Source: a virus. From it: a DNA stretch of 64,000 nt. The stretch spans positions 1 through 64,000 of the IMG/VR virus record IMGVR_UViG_3300045995_000108, one strand, 5' to 3'. The notes beneath the pieces were generated by a model. That model was not told where the DNA came from and did not search any database. It worked only from the letters and a program-made list of their open reading frames with translations. The position numbers and the translations under genes were made by a program. Below are positions 24,432 to 32,164 of the stretch, one piece after another (positions within the stretch are counted from its first letter, which is position 1; each line of letters opens with the position of its first letter).

Positions 24432-24622
24432 CTTTTGATCATCGGCCTGATCGCCAGTATCATTATGAGACAGTGATAAATTATAGGCCATTGCGACATA
24501 GTATGCTTGCTTGGTTGCTAGAAACATACGGGCCACCGGGTACTGAATGGGACGGCTACGGCTCTTGGATTAAAATTAGAAGCGAGGAAGATGCAACATT
24601 CTTCTTACTAAAATGGAGTTAA
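24422..24622 (+). CDS. LRW-array protein 11
   Basis: A 66-residue member (SMLAWLLETYGPPGTEWDG) ending EEDATFFLLKWS. Its ATG is again formed by the AAATGG codons of the preceding gene. Confidence 0.7.
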   Translation: MGITFDHRPDRQYHYETVINYRPLRHSMLAWLLETYGPPGTEWDGYGSWIKIRSEEDATFFLLKWS

Positions 24623-24858
24623 CAACAGTAAGTCCAGAGACGTTGGACAAAGTGTGGCAAAAGTGGCGAACGGAGCATAGTGCACCAAATGATGTGTGGG
24701 AGCGAAGCTATCAAAGAGTTACTCGGCGCTTTGGTGGCAAGCAGTTTGAAGAATGGTTGTTTACTGAAGGCGCAGTAGTGCAACAGATTAACGGCAAACG
24801 CCACTTACAGTTTATGGATGAAGAACAAGCATCTTACTTTTTATTGAGGTACGCATGA
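24613..24858 (+). CDS. LRW-array protein 12
   Basis: An 81-residue member ending EEQASYFLLRYA, started from the AAATGG of protein 11. Its own TTG AGG TAC end forms GAGGT just before the next ATGA. Confidence 0.7.
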   Translation: MELTTVSPETLDKVWQKWRTEHSAPNDVWERSYQRVTRRFGGKQFEEWLFTEGAVVQQINGKRHLQFMDEEQASYFLLRYA

Positions 24859-25073
24859 TACCCAGACTACCATACTTGCAAAATGCAGTAAGTGGATATC
24901 ACAAACTACACCCAAGTAGTATTTGGTACCCAAATGCTTATAACTCGTATATCCAGTGGATGCAAGAACAAGGAGTCATTATGCCGATAAAGATGGAGGG
25001 CGATATAGATAGCGTCCGTATAGAATTTACTGATCCAGAATCAGAAACATTGTTTGTATTGAGGTGGGCATGA
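24855..25073 (+). CDS. LRW-array protein 13
   Basis: A 72-residue member ending PESETLFVLRWA. ATGA overlaps on both sides; GAGGTGGGC precedes the next start. Confidence 0.75.
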   Translation: MIPRLPYLQNAVSGYHKLHPSSIWYPNAYNSYIQWMQEQGVIMPIKMEGDIDSVRIEFTDPESETLFVLRWA

Positions 25074-25291
25074 TGAATTGGAACTACTTTGTTAGGGACA
25101 CATGTGACTCCCCATTGGAGAACCCGTACTTTGAATGGGCACGAGAACAGTTTGGTAACATAGGCCCACGGTGGGATGCAAACTTCCAGGGATACTGGTT
25201 TATGAACAAGGAGGATGTCACTCTGTTCATGTTGCGTTGGTCAGGGCACCCACATTTAGGAGAGGTTGAAACAGATGAGTCACACAATTAA
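25070..25291 (+). CDS. LRW-array protein 14 (extended C-terminus)
   Basis: A 73-residue member with FEWAREQFGNIGPRW and KEDVTLFMLRW, followed by a 17-residue tail. Its Arg codon is CGT, not AGG, and the next gene instead uses an AGGAGAGG site inside the tail. ATG 25070 or 25073. Confidence 0.75.
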   Translation: MMNWNYFVRDTCDSPLENPYFEWAREQFGNIGPRWDANFQGYWFMNKEDVTLFMLRWSGHPHLGEVETDESHN

Positions 25292-25502
25292 AGGCGATTG
25301 CAGTGCAAGCGAGCATGCCGCCCGATTTACGCGGGACAAATATAGTATTCCGTTTGATGAAACCATTGTCCCTAAGTTTGAGGCAGAGTTTAACTGCATA
25401 CTTGATTTTGGCAAGGACAAGCCAGATGCATATATGTATCCAGATTGGATTCAGTTTGAGACTGAGCAGGAAATGATGATGTTTCTGCTGCGATTTGCAT
25501 AG
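25275..25502 (+). CDS. LRW-array protein 15
   Basis: A 75-residue member (MSHTIKGDCSASEHAARFTR...) ending EQEMMMFLLRFA. ATG 25275 follows AGGAGAGGTTGAAACAG. Its last codons are part of the next promoter. Confidence 0.7.
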   Translation: MSHTIKGDCSASEHAARFTRDKYSIPFDETIVPKFEAEFNCILDFGKDKPDAYMYPDWIQFETEQEMMMFLLRFA

Positions 25503-25523
25503 TAAATAATCTTATTGTATAAT
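25495..25523 (+). promoter_or_regulatory. Sigma70-like promoter, leaderless class, inside the array
   Basis: TTGCAT-17-TATAAT, 6 nt before ATG 25530. It splits the array into transcription units. Confidence 0.65.
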
Positions 25524-25529
25524 GTTAAT

Positions 25530-25937
25530 ATGGTAAAACCTACACGCCCTTGGCCCAATCCGCATCGCAATGCTGCTGAACTAGCATTGTATTCGGCACA
25601 GATAAAAGTGATGAACGCTACGAAAAGCATAGCAGCTAAAGTGCTGTGGAAGTTTGGATCTGGACCAGAAGTAGTGGTTAAGTGGCCTGTTGGTTGGGTA
25701 TTGCTACATCAGAACGATGATGGTAGCGCAGTTAGCGCAGACTCAGCTGATCCAAACGATCACTATCGCCCATGGCTTGAAGCCAACGTAGGGAATCAGG
25801 GTTGGGACTGGGATTGGAAGATTAGTGGTATAGCTGCTGATAACGGTTTTGGAACAACAGGCGTTGATACAATATGTATCAAGCTGCGGAAGAAACAGGA
25901 ACATTTCGCAAGCGTAATTGCGTTAAAATGGGCATAG
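25530..25937 (+). CDS. LRW-array protein 16
   Basis: A 135-residue, longer member with a basic/Pro-rich N-terminus and the ending EHFASVIALKWA. Predicted leaderless start at ATG 25530. Confidence 0.7.
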   Translation: MVKPTRPWPNPHRNAAELALYSAQIKVMNATKSIAAKVLWKFGSGPEVVVKWPVGWVLLHQNDDGSAVSADSADPNDHYRPWLEANVGNQGWDWDWKISGIAADNGFGTTGVDTICIKLRKKQEHFASVIALKWA

Positions 25938-25958
25938 TACAAGAGTACAGTATTTTAT

Positions 25959-25989
25959 CCTTAAATCAGTTATACATATTCATTTAAGG
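25959..25989. promoter_or_regulatory. Inverted repeat upstream of array gene 17
   Basis: CCTTAAAT (25959-25966) and ATTTAAGG (25982-25989) flank 15 nt. It sits in one of the few gaps of the array and its right arm provides part of the AAGGTG ribosome site, so it could be an operator or a translation-controlling hairpin. Confidence 0.4.
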
Positions 25990-25997
25990 TGAACACA

Positions 25998-26408
25998 ATG
26001 AGATTAATGACAGCAGTTAAAGCGTTTTTTGATAAACGCGAGCAAGCTAAAAAAGCAGAGGCCAGAGCAGCATTGATATGGCCGCAAGCGTCACGAGTAG
26101 TGGATTTTTACAAAGGGTATCCGTATGTATTTGCTGTCCCTTGGCAGTGCTATGATAATGAATATTGGTCTCAGTTTTCTGATTCTTACGAAGGGATGGG
26201 AGAACTCATGGACTGGTGTCGCGAACACGATTTCAAAGAATTTCGCAGCGATGTACATAGAGTAAGTTTGTCAAATACGTACAATTCTCACAATGCGTCT
26301 GAATATATATTTGACGAGATGGGTGGCGGCGATGTAAAGTTCTTTGCTTTTACGTCATCTGAGGATTTTTGTTTCTTTGCACTACGCTGGGGTTACATTG
26401 CCAGTTAA
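25998..26408 (+). CDS. LRW-array protein 17
   Basis: A 136-residue member with a basic helical N-terminus, the MDWCREHDFKEF block and SEDFCFFALRWGYIAS at the end. ATG 25998 follows TTAAGGTGAACACA; GTG 25989 is an alternative. The Arg codon is CGC and no start follows immediately. Confidence 0.7.
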   Translation: MRLMTAVKAFFDKREQAKKAEARAALIWPQASRVVDFYKGYPYVFAVPWQCYDNEYWSQFSDSYEGMGELMDWCREHDFKEFRSDVHRVSLSNTYNSHNASEYIFDEMGGGDVKFFAFTSSEDFCFFALRWGYIAS

Positions 26409-26466
26409 CATAGGAAGCATTTCCTACTCTGAAGGCGGATTTGATGAGTTTCCTGCGGGTAGCGTT

Positions 26467-26703
26467 ATGTCTAAAGTAGATTACATAGCATACCCTACTG
26501 GAAAAATACCAAGGCCGCCAAAAGGTTACCACTTTCAGATTCAATGCGTGGGTGCTGCCAATTGGGAGTTAGTTAGTCAAAGGCTTGCACAATGCAGATC
26601 AATGATGGAGTTTAATTTTAGATATAACGGTGGCAATAGCTACTTTGATGTTCATTTAACAGACGAGAAAGATATCACATGGTTGAGACTTGCCCTGGCA
26701 TAA
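26467..26703 (+). CDS. LRW-array protein 18 (degenerate end)
   Basis: A member of about 78 residues whose end, EKDITWLRLALA, is a diverged form of the signature. The start is uncertain: ATG 26467 gives the usual length, while TTG 26398 would follow the overlap pattern of the array. Confidence 0.55.
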   Translation: MSKVDYIAYPTGKIPRPPKGYHFQIQCVGAANWELVSQRLAQCRSMMEFNFRYNGGNSYFDVHLTDEKDITWLRLALA

Positions 26704-26915
26704 AGCGCACAGTACACTTGAAAGAGTATCCTAAGTTTTGGGAACGGCTGCGTATTTCCGTATTGAAGTCCAGCTATCAAACAACCGCAGCAGGTGCAGA
26801 GCAAGTGATGAAAGAAGAGTTTGGTATTGACGTGGATATACGATCAGCAGACAAGTTAGGCACAGTAATGATGGATGAGGGAACCTATTCTTGGTTCATA
26901 CTACAATGGAGTTGA
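26679..26915 (+). CDS. LRW-array protein 19
   Basis: A 78-residue member (VETCPGIKRTVHLKEYPKFW) ending EGTYSWFILQWS. The start is the ATG in ACATGG within the preceding gene's diverged motif. Confidence 0.65.
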   Translation: MVETCPGIKRTVHLKEYPKFWERLRISVLKSSYQTTAAGAEQVMKEEFGIDVDIRSADKLGTVMMDEGTYSWFILQWS

Positions 26916-27142
26916 AAAAAGTAACACGCTCTAAGTTCAAGGTAACTATTGAGTGGCCTGAGTTTGATCGCGAAATGCTGTCATGGGCTGAGACTATTTT
27001 TGGCACAGGTGGTGGTCGCGGCACTTGGCGGTATGGGTGGGGTCACTGGATCAAAAGCCAAGACTCTACTCACCGCTTTTTCTTCCGGCGCGAGGAAGAT
27101 GCAACAATGTTTATGCTAAGGTGGGCAAACAATGGAAGATAA
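26906..27142 (+). CDS. LRW-array protein 20
   Basis: A 78-residue archetypal member: LSWAETIFGTGGGRGTW, RFFFRREED and ATMFMLRWANNGR. ATG 26906 is formed by CAATGG (Gln-Trp codons) of protein 19. Confidence 0.75.
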   Translation: MELKKVTRSKFKVTIEWPEFDREMLSWAETIFGTGGGRGTWRYGWGHWIKSQDSTHRFFFRREEDATMFMLRWANNGR

Positions 27143-27536
27143 AGACGCAGATGCAGTGTCAGTAATAGGCAAGATTATCATGCCTGTGATGCGCAAACTC
27201 GCACCTGGATTGATAGCACAACAGATCGTAGGTGTGCAACCAATGACATCCGTGATTACTACCAACGGAGAGTTAGTGTTGGGCACTGCATTTCTTGGCG
27301 GCTCTAAGGAAGGTGAATGGTTTACTGTATCTATTTCTAAGCCCTTCTCCTTTTACTTTGGTAAGGTAGAGAAGAAAACAGACGAGTACAGGAACTGGTG
27401 CATTACAACGTTTGGCGAGTCTTACAATCACCTAACTGACCAATGCTTTTGGTTTGAGCGCGACGATAGGTTCTACTTCCGTAATGAGGCGGATAGAATG
27501 TTGTTCGTATTGAAATGGACACCCAATGGACAGTAA
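27132..27536 (+). CDS. LRW-array protein 21
   Basis: A 134-residue member with an extra N-terminal 65 residues, then YRNWCITTFGE, RFYFRNEAD and LFVLKWTPNGQ. Start lies within AACAATGG near the end of protein 20, 11 nt after TAAGGTGG. Confidence 0.75.
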   Translation: MEDKDADAVSVIGKIIMPVMRKLAPGLIAQQIVGVQPMTSVITTNGELVLGTAFLGGSKEGEWFTVSISKPFSFYFGKVEKKTDEYRNWCITTFGESYNHLTDQCFWFERDDRFYFRNEADRMLFVLKWTPNGQ

Positions 27537-27816
27537 AGAAGCAATGTGGTTCCACGCGAACTACAACATACAAGAGTTTACAATACAAGATGACATTCGT
27601 TCCTTTGACGATGGACCAATGACCTACCAAATTCGCGGCGACAGAGGAACAGCAACAATAAAGCTGCCTACTCTTGCAGTGGAACGTCTTGTGCAAAATG
27701 CTAAGATTGGATTTGATGAACTTGAACGAGCAAGGGCAAGGGCAGATCATCCTAATGTGCAGGAAGCGTATGACGCATATATCACGCTACTTGCACTAAG
27801 TACAAAATATGACTAA
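27526..27816 (+). CDS. Hypothetical protein within the array
   Basis: A 96-residue protein without the LRW signature; its second half is a long charged helix (VERLVQNAKIGFDELERARA). Its start, CCCAATGG, lies near the end of protein 21, like its neighbours. Confidence 0.65.
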   Translation: MDSKEAMWFHANYNIQEFTIQDDIRSFDDGPMTYQIRGDRGTATIKLPTLAVERLVQNAKIGFDELERARARADHPNVQEAYDAYITLLALSTKYD

Positions 27817-28096
27817 CAAAGATGACGAAGAAATGGCCCGTGCGATGAGTGATTTCCTGGTCCCATGGGATTGGAACGATGTCATTTTGCACGAATACAA
27901 AGACGAGCACCTTGATTGGTGCCGTAGTAATGGATTGGTGTTTGGTAAGGACTTTTACATGCACATAGCAGAAGGTACTGAGCCCTCATACAACCCAAAG
28001 CAGAAATGGCCTTTCCCAGAATACAAAAAGATCCATCATTATCTGTTTAAAGACGCAGAAATGGCAACAGCATTTACACTAACATTTTTGACTTAA
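27809..28096 (+). CDS. LRW-array protein 23 (degenerate end)
   Basis: A 95-residue member with HLDWCRSNGLVFG and the diverged ending DAEMATAFTLTFLT. It is the last gene before a second internal promoter. Confidence 0.65.
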   Translation: MTNKDDEEMARAMSDFLVPWDWNDVILHEYKDEHLDWCRSNGLVFGKDFYMHIAEGTEPSYNPKQKWPFPEYKKIHHYLFKDAEMATAFTLTFLT

Positions 28097-28116
28097 AAAC
28101 AATCTTATTGTACAAT
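28088..28116 (+). promoter_or_regulatory. Sigma70-like promoter, leaderless class, inside the array
   Basis: TTGACT-17-TACAAT, 5 nt before ATG 28122. Confidence 0.75.
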
Positions 28117-28121
28117 GCAAC

Positions 28122-28424
28122 ATGGAAATAATGTCGCGTGAAGAATTCAAGGATAGGTTTAGTGTTGACTTTAACGAAGTAATACGTGCAGACCATCCAC
28201 TTTGGATTCCTGAAAATGATTTTGCACCTAAGACTAAGTGCATAAAGTTTGTACTGACTACGAAGCTTAACTTTACGAGTGAAGCAAAGTATGAATATTG
28301 GGAATGGTGCAACAGTACGCTGAACGGCATCGTGCGTTGCTTTTCTTCTGGTGACGAAAATGAATGGTGGGGTTTTTCTGACCCTGATGACGTTGTTATT
28401 TGGACTCTTAAGTGGGCAAAATGA
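28122..28424 (+). CDS. LRW-array protein 24
   Basis: A 100-residue member with YWEWCNSTLNG, a WWGFSDPDD segment and the ending VVIWTLKWAK. Predicted leaderless start. Ends in an ATGA overlap. Confidence 0.7.
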   Translation: MEIMSREEFKDRFSVDFNEVIRADHPLWIPENDFAPKTKCIKFVLTTKLNFTSEAKYEYWEWCNSTLNGIVRCFSSGDENEWWGFSDPDDVVIWTLKWAK

Positions 28425-28735
28425 AATACTTTTTACAGTGGTTAGTGAATGATATTAAGACGAGCTGGGCAGTAGATGCAGAGTCTCGTGCGAGAATGTG
28501 GGGTCATTTTTTAGACGTGGCTAAGTTTTTAGTTAGAATTTTTTCTGCGATAACGTTGATTGTCTCGGCAATATCAATTATTTTAATAACGGCAGAAGAT
28601 GGTCGCATTAACTGGGTCCGCGTTAGTGGTGTTATGATTGCATTACTGGTATTGAACGGTTCTATTTTCCTTGCTGGCAAGCTACGTAAATTTCGCAGCG
28701 AAAAAGATCAGCTAGTGCAAATGCTCAAAGAATAA
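28421..28735 (+). CDS. Membrane protein within the array
   Basis: A 104-residue protein with two hydrophobic segments (IFSAITLIVSAISIILIT and GVMIALLVLNGSIFLAG) and no LRW ending. It is the only clear membrane protein of the array and may anchor or export other members, which is speculation from position. Confidence 0.7.
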   Translation: MKYFLQWLVNDIKTSWAVDAESRARMWGHFLDVAKFLVRIFSAITLIVSAISIILITAEDGRINWVRVSGVMIALLVLNGSIFLAGKLRKFRSEKDQLVQMLKE

Positions 28736-28736
28736 A

Positions 28737-28982
28737 ATGAAAAAGCTGGTGTCACGTATCAAGGAACGTAAGGGCAACGACCACTATGTGGAAGTGCTGC
28801 TCTACGAACAAGCTACGCACCCAGACGAGTTTAACGATTACTACGACATAGACGAGGCTGATCTCATTGCTATTGCTGATTGGGTTACAGCGCACGAACT
28901 TGGTAAGCGTACATCACATAACCATTGGAAGCTAAACAGCAAAGAAGCTGTGACAATGTTTTTACTACGGTGGAACCAATGA
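28737..28982 (+). CDS. LRW-array protein 26
   Basis: An 81-residue member (LIAIADWVTAHELGKRTSHN) ending KEAVTMFLLRWNQ. ATGA overlap with the next gene, preceded by ACGGTGG. Confidence 0.75.
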   Translation: MKKLVSRIKERKGNDHYVEVLLYEQATHPDEFNDYYDIDEADLIAIADWVTAHELGKRTSHNHWKLNSKEAVTMFLLRWNQ

Positions 28983-29185
28983 TAAAGCAAGCGTGGAAAA
29001 ACTATAAGCACATAGCAGAGGACTACAAAACCAAGGACGAGTTTGGAATATCATTTGATGGTGCTCGTTTTTGGAGCGACCTTCACGAACAGTTTGGTGC
29101 ACACGCTGACGGATTAGGTGGAATTTACTTTGACACAGAAGAAGGTGAACTGTGCTTCATCTTGAAGTACACAAAAGCAAAATGA
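28979..29185 (+). CDS. LRW-array protein 27
   Basis: A 68-residue member (RFWSDLHEQFGAHADGLG) ending EGELCFILKYTKAK. ATGA overlap with the next gene. Confidence 0.7.
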   Translation: MIKQAWKNYKHIAEDYKTKDEFGISFDGARFWSDLHEQFGAHADGLGGIYFDTEEGELCFILKYTKAK

Positions 29186-29385
29186 TAACGTTCTCTGAGC
29201 GCGAGTGGGATGCAGTAAAAGAAACGTTGGCAGAAGACCACGGACCAACGATTATGCTGCTCCGTAATAGGTGCAAAGAGACGTTGGGATTTACTGTACG
29301 TTACGGCGTTTACGCCGCTCAAGAAGTGCATTTAGACTTCTTTGATGACACCAAGGAGACTTGGTTTAGGCTTCGTTACCTTTAG
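29182..29385 (+). CDS. LRW-array protein 28, last member
   Basis: A 67-residue member ending TKETWFRLRYL. Its 3' end overlaps the convergent homing endonuclease gene by 20 nt. The Arg codon is CGT, as expected where no array gene follows. Confidence 0.7.
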   Translation: MITFSEREWDAVKETLAEDHGPTIMLLRNRCKETLGFTVRYGVYAAQEVHLDFFDDTKETWFRLRYL

Positions 29386-30088
29386 ATCTACATTTTTCAA
29401 AGTGCCATTGCTTCATTACACCGCCCCCGCCACTTTTTCCGCAATGCGGACAGGTGACTATTATCTTTTGTTTTCCCCTATTAGCTTGCGCAATTTTTTC
29501 AATGTGCTCTGCCGTCCGTGGAGGCTTCTTTCGGCCTCGCTGGAAATCCGCAATTTTTTGGTTGTGCTCGGCTGTATGAACCTTACCTATATTTTTGGCC
29601 CCGCATTTAGCTTTAGTAGATTCCGAGTGTGTCTGTCCAAGTCTGGATTCTCTTATTTTTTGGATGTGTTCGGGCGAATTAGTGAGGCCTTTTCTGTTTT
29701 GATTTCCTTTACTGGAATTAGAAATTTTTTCCCTAACTTCGGGCGGCCGTTCGCGTCCCAAACTTCCACCGTATAATCCATCTTCAATTACTAAGTTTGC
29801 CCATTGTTTTGAAATAACAATATCGTTATCTTCAGAGAATTTAAGAGCATAGCTCACTAAAGAATGTATGTCAGTAAACAATTCACACCAAATAGTTTCT
29901 ACGTTGGATTTTCCGTGTTTAGCTAAATGAGCTTTCCAAATTTTCCCAGAGCCAGAATATTTGTAGGGATCTGGCCTGGTCGTTTTTCCGAAGTATTTCA
30001 ACCCAGTGATGGTATGCTGCTTTATATAAAGCCAAGTTGGCTTAAAAGTAGCTTGCTTTATATTTAAATTTTTAGTATAATGGTACAT
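29366..30088 (-). CDS. GIY-YIG homing endonuclease with NUMOD3 repeats
   Basis: A 240-residue Seg-type endonuclease. The N-terminus has WLYIKQHTITGLKYFGKTT, the diverged GIY-YIG core, followed by KYSGSG and the helix around WANLVIEDGLYGG. Repeated DNA-binding NUMOD3-like units follow (SPEHIQKIRESRLGQTHSES, TAEHNQKIADFQRGRK, TAEHIEKIAQANRGK) and a C-terminal zinc finger (CPHCGKSGGGG...HFEKC). Such free-standing genes spread by cutting related phages that lack them. It lies antisense to all neighbours at the end of the tandem array, which suggests insertion there. Confidence 0.9.
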   Translation of the reverse strand: MYHYTKNLNIKQATFKPTWLYIKQHTITGLKYFGKTTRPDPYKYSGSGKIWKAHLAKHGKSNVETIWCELFTDIHSLVSYALKFSEDNDIVISKQWANLVIEDGLYGGSLGRERPPEVREKISNSSKGNQNRKGLTNSPEHIQKIRESRLGQTHSESTKAKCGAKNIGKVHTAEHNQKIADFQRGRKKPPRTAEHIEKIAQANRGKQKIIVTCPHCGKSGGGGVMKQWHFEKCRSKGNEA

Positions 30089-30092
30089 AGTA

Positions 30093-30100
30093 ATATTTAT
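30093..30100 (-). promoter_or_regulatory. Putative late promoter motif ATAAATAT
   Basis: On the minus strand this motif lies 4 nt before the endonuclease ATG. T4 homing endonuclease genes also often have late promoters. Confidence 0.4.
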
Positions 30101-30147
30101 GCAAATGATGCTAAAGAAACCTTTTATTGACCTCAGAAAAGAACAAT

Positions 30148-30462
30148 ATGATTGATGATGCAGTTTTAGAATATGGGAAGCAAGTCAACGAGCTGATGGG
30201 CCCAATGGGCATCACAGCAGATGTGCACGAGCACGAGTCTTGCTACTACTTAACAGTGGACGGAAGCAAGCTGTATCCAACTGATGCAGAGTGGGTGGCA
30301 AACATTGGTAAAGGCTTTGTTGAATTCGTGCATGTCTTTGTGCCCAAGATGTTTACTGAGATGGAAGCAGCAACGATCAACGAGACTCGCGTTGAGTTTC
30401 GCATTGGTACACTGTTTGACATGATGGTACGGATTAAAGAATATGGCACCGAAGAGGATTAA
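30148..30462 (+). CDS. Hypothetical protein
   Basis: A 104-residue soluble acidic protein (MIDDAVLEYGKQVNELMGPM...). An upstream TTG (30127) is less likely than ATG 30148. No domain recognised. Confidence 0.7.
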   Translation: MIDDAVLEYGKQVNELMGPMGITADVHEHESCYYLTVDGSKLYPTDAEWVANIGKGFVEFVHVFVPKMFTEMEAATINETRVEFRIGTLFDMMVRIKEYGTEED

Positions 30463-30463
30463 T

Positions 30464-31420
30464 ATGGCGATCTCGCCCGTCATACAAGCCCGCATTGACT
30501 ACCTTAGGGAACTGCGGACCAATAACCCAATGTGGCTTCGCACTGCGATACAAACCATTCTGCGTGTGCCCAAGCGCCCAATGCGCCCTATACCGCAGCG
30601 GCCCACACCAACAACAGTTAGGAACTATGCTGCGAATCGTGCTGCACGAATGGCGCACCAACAGACTTACAAAGAGTGGAAGGAGGAGTTTAAAACCAAC
30701 CGCCCTATTACTTACTGGCTAACAGAGATACTGCCTAAATACTACTCATTTCTATTAGACAAAGTTGATGACAAGTGGTACGATGTGAAAGACAAGCTTG
30801 GTAACTTCCTGATCCATCGTGCAGACAGATGGAAGACTGGCGTAAGCCGTTGGGACTACGAGACGGCTGACGAGTTGATGCTGCAAGTGAACTTTGAGCA
30901 GTATGTAGAGTTTGTTGAATCTGTGTACTCACATCGTTACATCAACACAATGGTGCACCGCAACCGCAAAGCTGATCCTGGTGGTGTAGAAGAAAAGAAG
31001 TGGGTAAAAATAGACAAAGCAGCAGATCGCTATCCGTGGCTGCACTGGAAAAAGTATCGCAATAGTGAGTATGCTCTGCAATACTTACACTTGCAAATGG
31101 CTATTCCACACGATGATTACACTCCGCGGGACGAGATCCAGCGTCTCTGCCGTGCAATGTGTCTCTATGTGTGGTGGACGCAAGTTAGGCCAAACCGTGG
31201 CTCATCAGAAGAGAAATCAGGGCTGAAGGCATTCCGTGACCGTATTACTGCACAGTACGGCGAAGAAGATAAATGGTCCTACTCTGCGCTCACAAAAGAG
31301 CAGCAAGAAGAGTACAGCAAACTGATGCACGCCGACGATGATTTAGAACGGAAATGGTTAAATGAGGACACTGATATGCTGGTCCTTTTGGTAAAAGAAC
31401 GCCTAAACCTTTGGCAATAA
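30464..31420 (+). CDS. Conserved phage protein of unknown function
   Basis: A 318-residue basic, Trp- and Tyr-rich protein, mostly helical (FKTNRPITYWLTEILPKYYS, ADELMLQVNFEQYVEFVESV). No membrane segment or catalytic motif. ATG 30464 follows GAAGAGGATTAAT; an in-frame ATG at 30443 overlaps the previous gene. Confidence 0.75.
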   Translation: MAISPVIQARIDYLRELRTNNPMWLRTAIQTILRVPKRPMRPIPQRPTPTTVRNYAANRAARMAHQQTYKEWKEEFKTNRPITYWLTEILPKYYSFLLDKVDDKWYDVKDKLGNFLIHRADRWKTGVSRWDYETADELMLQVNFEQYVEFVESVYSHRYINTMVHRNRKADPGGVEEKKWVKIDKAADRYPWLHWKKYRNSEYALQYLHLQMAIPHDDYTPRDEIQRLCRAMCLYVWWTQVRPNRGSSEEKSGLKAFRDRITAQYGEEDKWSYSALTKEQQEEYSKLMHADDDLERKWLNEDTDMLVLLVKERLNLWQ

Positions 31421-31439
31421 ATCAACTTTAATGTACAAT
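31411..31439 (+). promoter_or_regulatory. Sigma70-like promoter, leaderless class
   Basis: TTGGCA-17-TACAAT, 5 nt before ATG 31445. Confidence 0.7.
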
Positions 31440-31444
31440 GTAAT

Positions 31445-31810
31445 ATGACTACTGATGAACTAATCCTTTATGTAATTTTGGTGGGTTGCGTATTGCTATT
31501 TCTGGTACGCTTCTTGAAAGCAAAGGCCATAATGAATGAGGCCATGTCGCATGTTGTCGCAAAACACGTACATGAGATCAAAACGGAGATGCATGGCGAA
31601 ATGTTTTATTGGTTTGACCAAACAACTGACCAGTTTTACGCACAAGGCAAGACGATGGAAGAATGTGTTGTGCAACTTAAACAGGTTTATCCAGGGCATG
31701 TCTTTTTATATACAACTGTAGCAAACCAACAGTATTTGCTGGTTGGTCCAGATTTCGAGCCCATCCTGGTCGATGATGGCAGGACTCTTACTAAGAAGGA
31801 TTTTGAATGA
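31445..31810 (+). CDS. Membrane-anchored hypothetical protein, predicted leaderless
   Basis: A 121-residue protein with an N-terminal membrane helix (LILYVILVGCVLLFLVRFL) and a soluble domain (EMFYWFDQTTDQFYAQGKTM, VYPGHVFLYTT). Coupled to the next gene by ATGA. Confidence 0.7.
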   Translation: MTTDELILYVILVGCVLLFLVRFLKAKAIMNEAMSHVVAKHVHEIKTEMHGEMFYWFDQTTDQFYAQGKTMEECVVQLKQVYPGHVFLYTTVANQQYLLVGPDFEPILVDDGRTLTKKDFE

Positions 31811-32082
31811 GCGACGAGAAGAAAAAGGTATATCTCAGAACTGAGGAAGAGCGAGTTGCCTTCCTAGCTGAGCAACGTACTAAATGCAGGGAGTCAGAAA
31901 GCGCAGTTTTTGAAACTGAAGTTTTGTTTAAATACAATGCACGGACATTTTGGTGGGAGTATCTAGAAAAAGCACAAAAAATTGCACCAACAATTATGAC
32001 ATTCTGTGAATTTTGGGACGACAAAAACTCGTACCCGAGGACTATAGCGATTGATAATGCACCTGTTAGCTTGGCTAAGTGA
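31807..32082 (+). CDS. Hypothetical protein
   Basis: A 91-residue charged protein (EERVAFLAEQRTKCRESES) coupled to its upstream neighbour by ATGA. Function unknown. Confidence 0.65.
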   Translation: MSDEKKKVYLRTEEERVAFLAEQRTKCRESESAVFETEVLFKYNARTFWWEYLEKAQKIAPTIMTFCEFWDDKNSYPRTIAIDNAPVSLAK

Positions 32083-32164
32083 CGGAAATTGGTACAACTT
32101 AAAATTTTGGTCAGCTTGGATTGTGATATGTTATGTACTTTACTTACTAATGGATTTTGAATGA
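32057..32164 (+). CDS. Tiny membrane protein
   Basis: A 35-residue reading frame with a Trp-rich start and a hydrophobic segment (FWSAWIVICYVLYLLM). It fills the space between two genes and its stop overlaps the next start (ATGA). Confidence 0.5.
   Translation: MHLLAWLSDGNWYNLKFWSAWIVICYVLYLLMDFE

Noticed and set aside
21806-29385. CRISPR array or diversity-generating element explanation of the repeats
   Set aside because: The repeated units are coding frames with different DNA sequence; no direct repeats with spacers, no template repeat and no reverse transcriptase were seen.
29342-29776. Plus-strand frame of 144 codons opposite the homing endonuclease
   Set aside because: It is the antisense shadow of a clear GIY-YIG/NUMOD3 protein and has phage-atypical composition (Phe/Ser/Leu rich).
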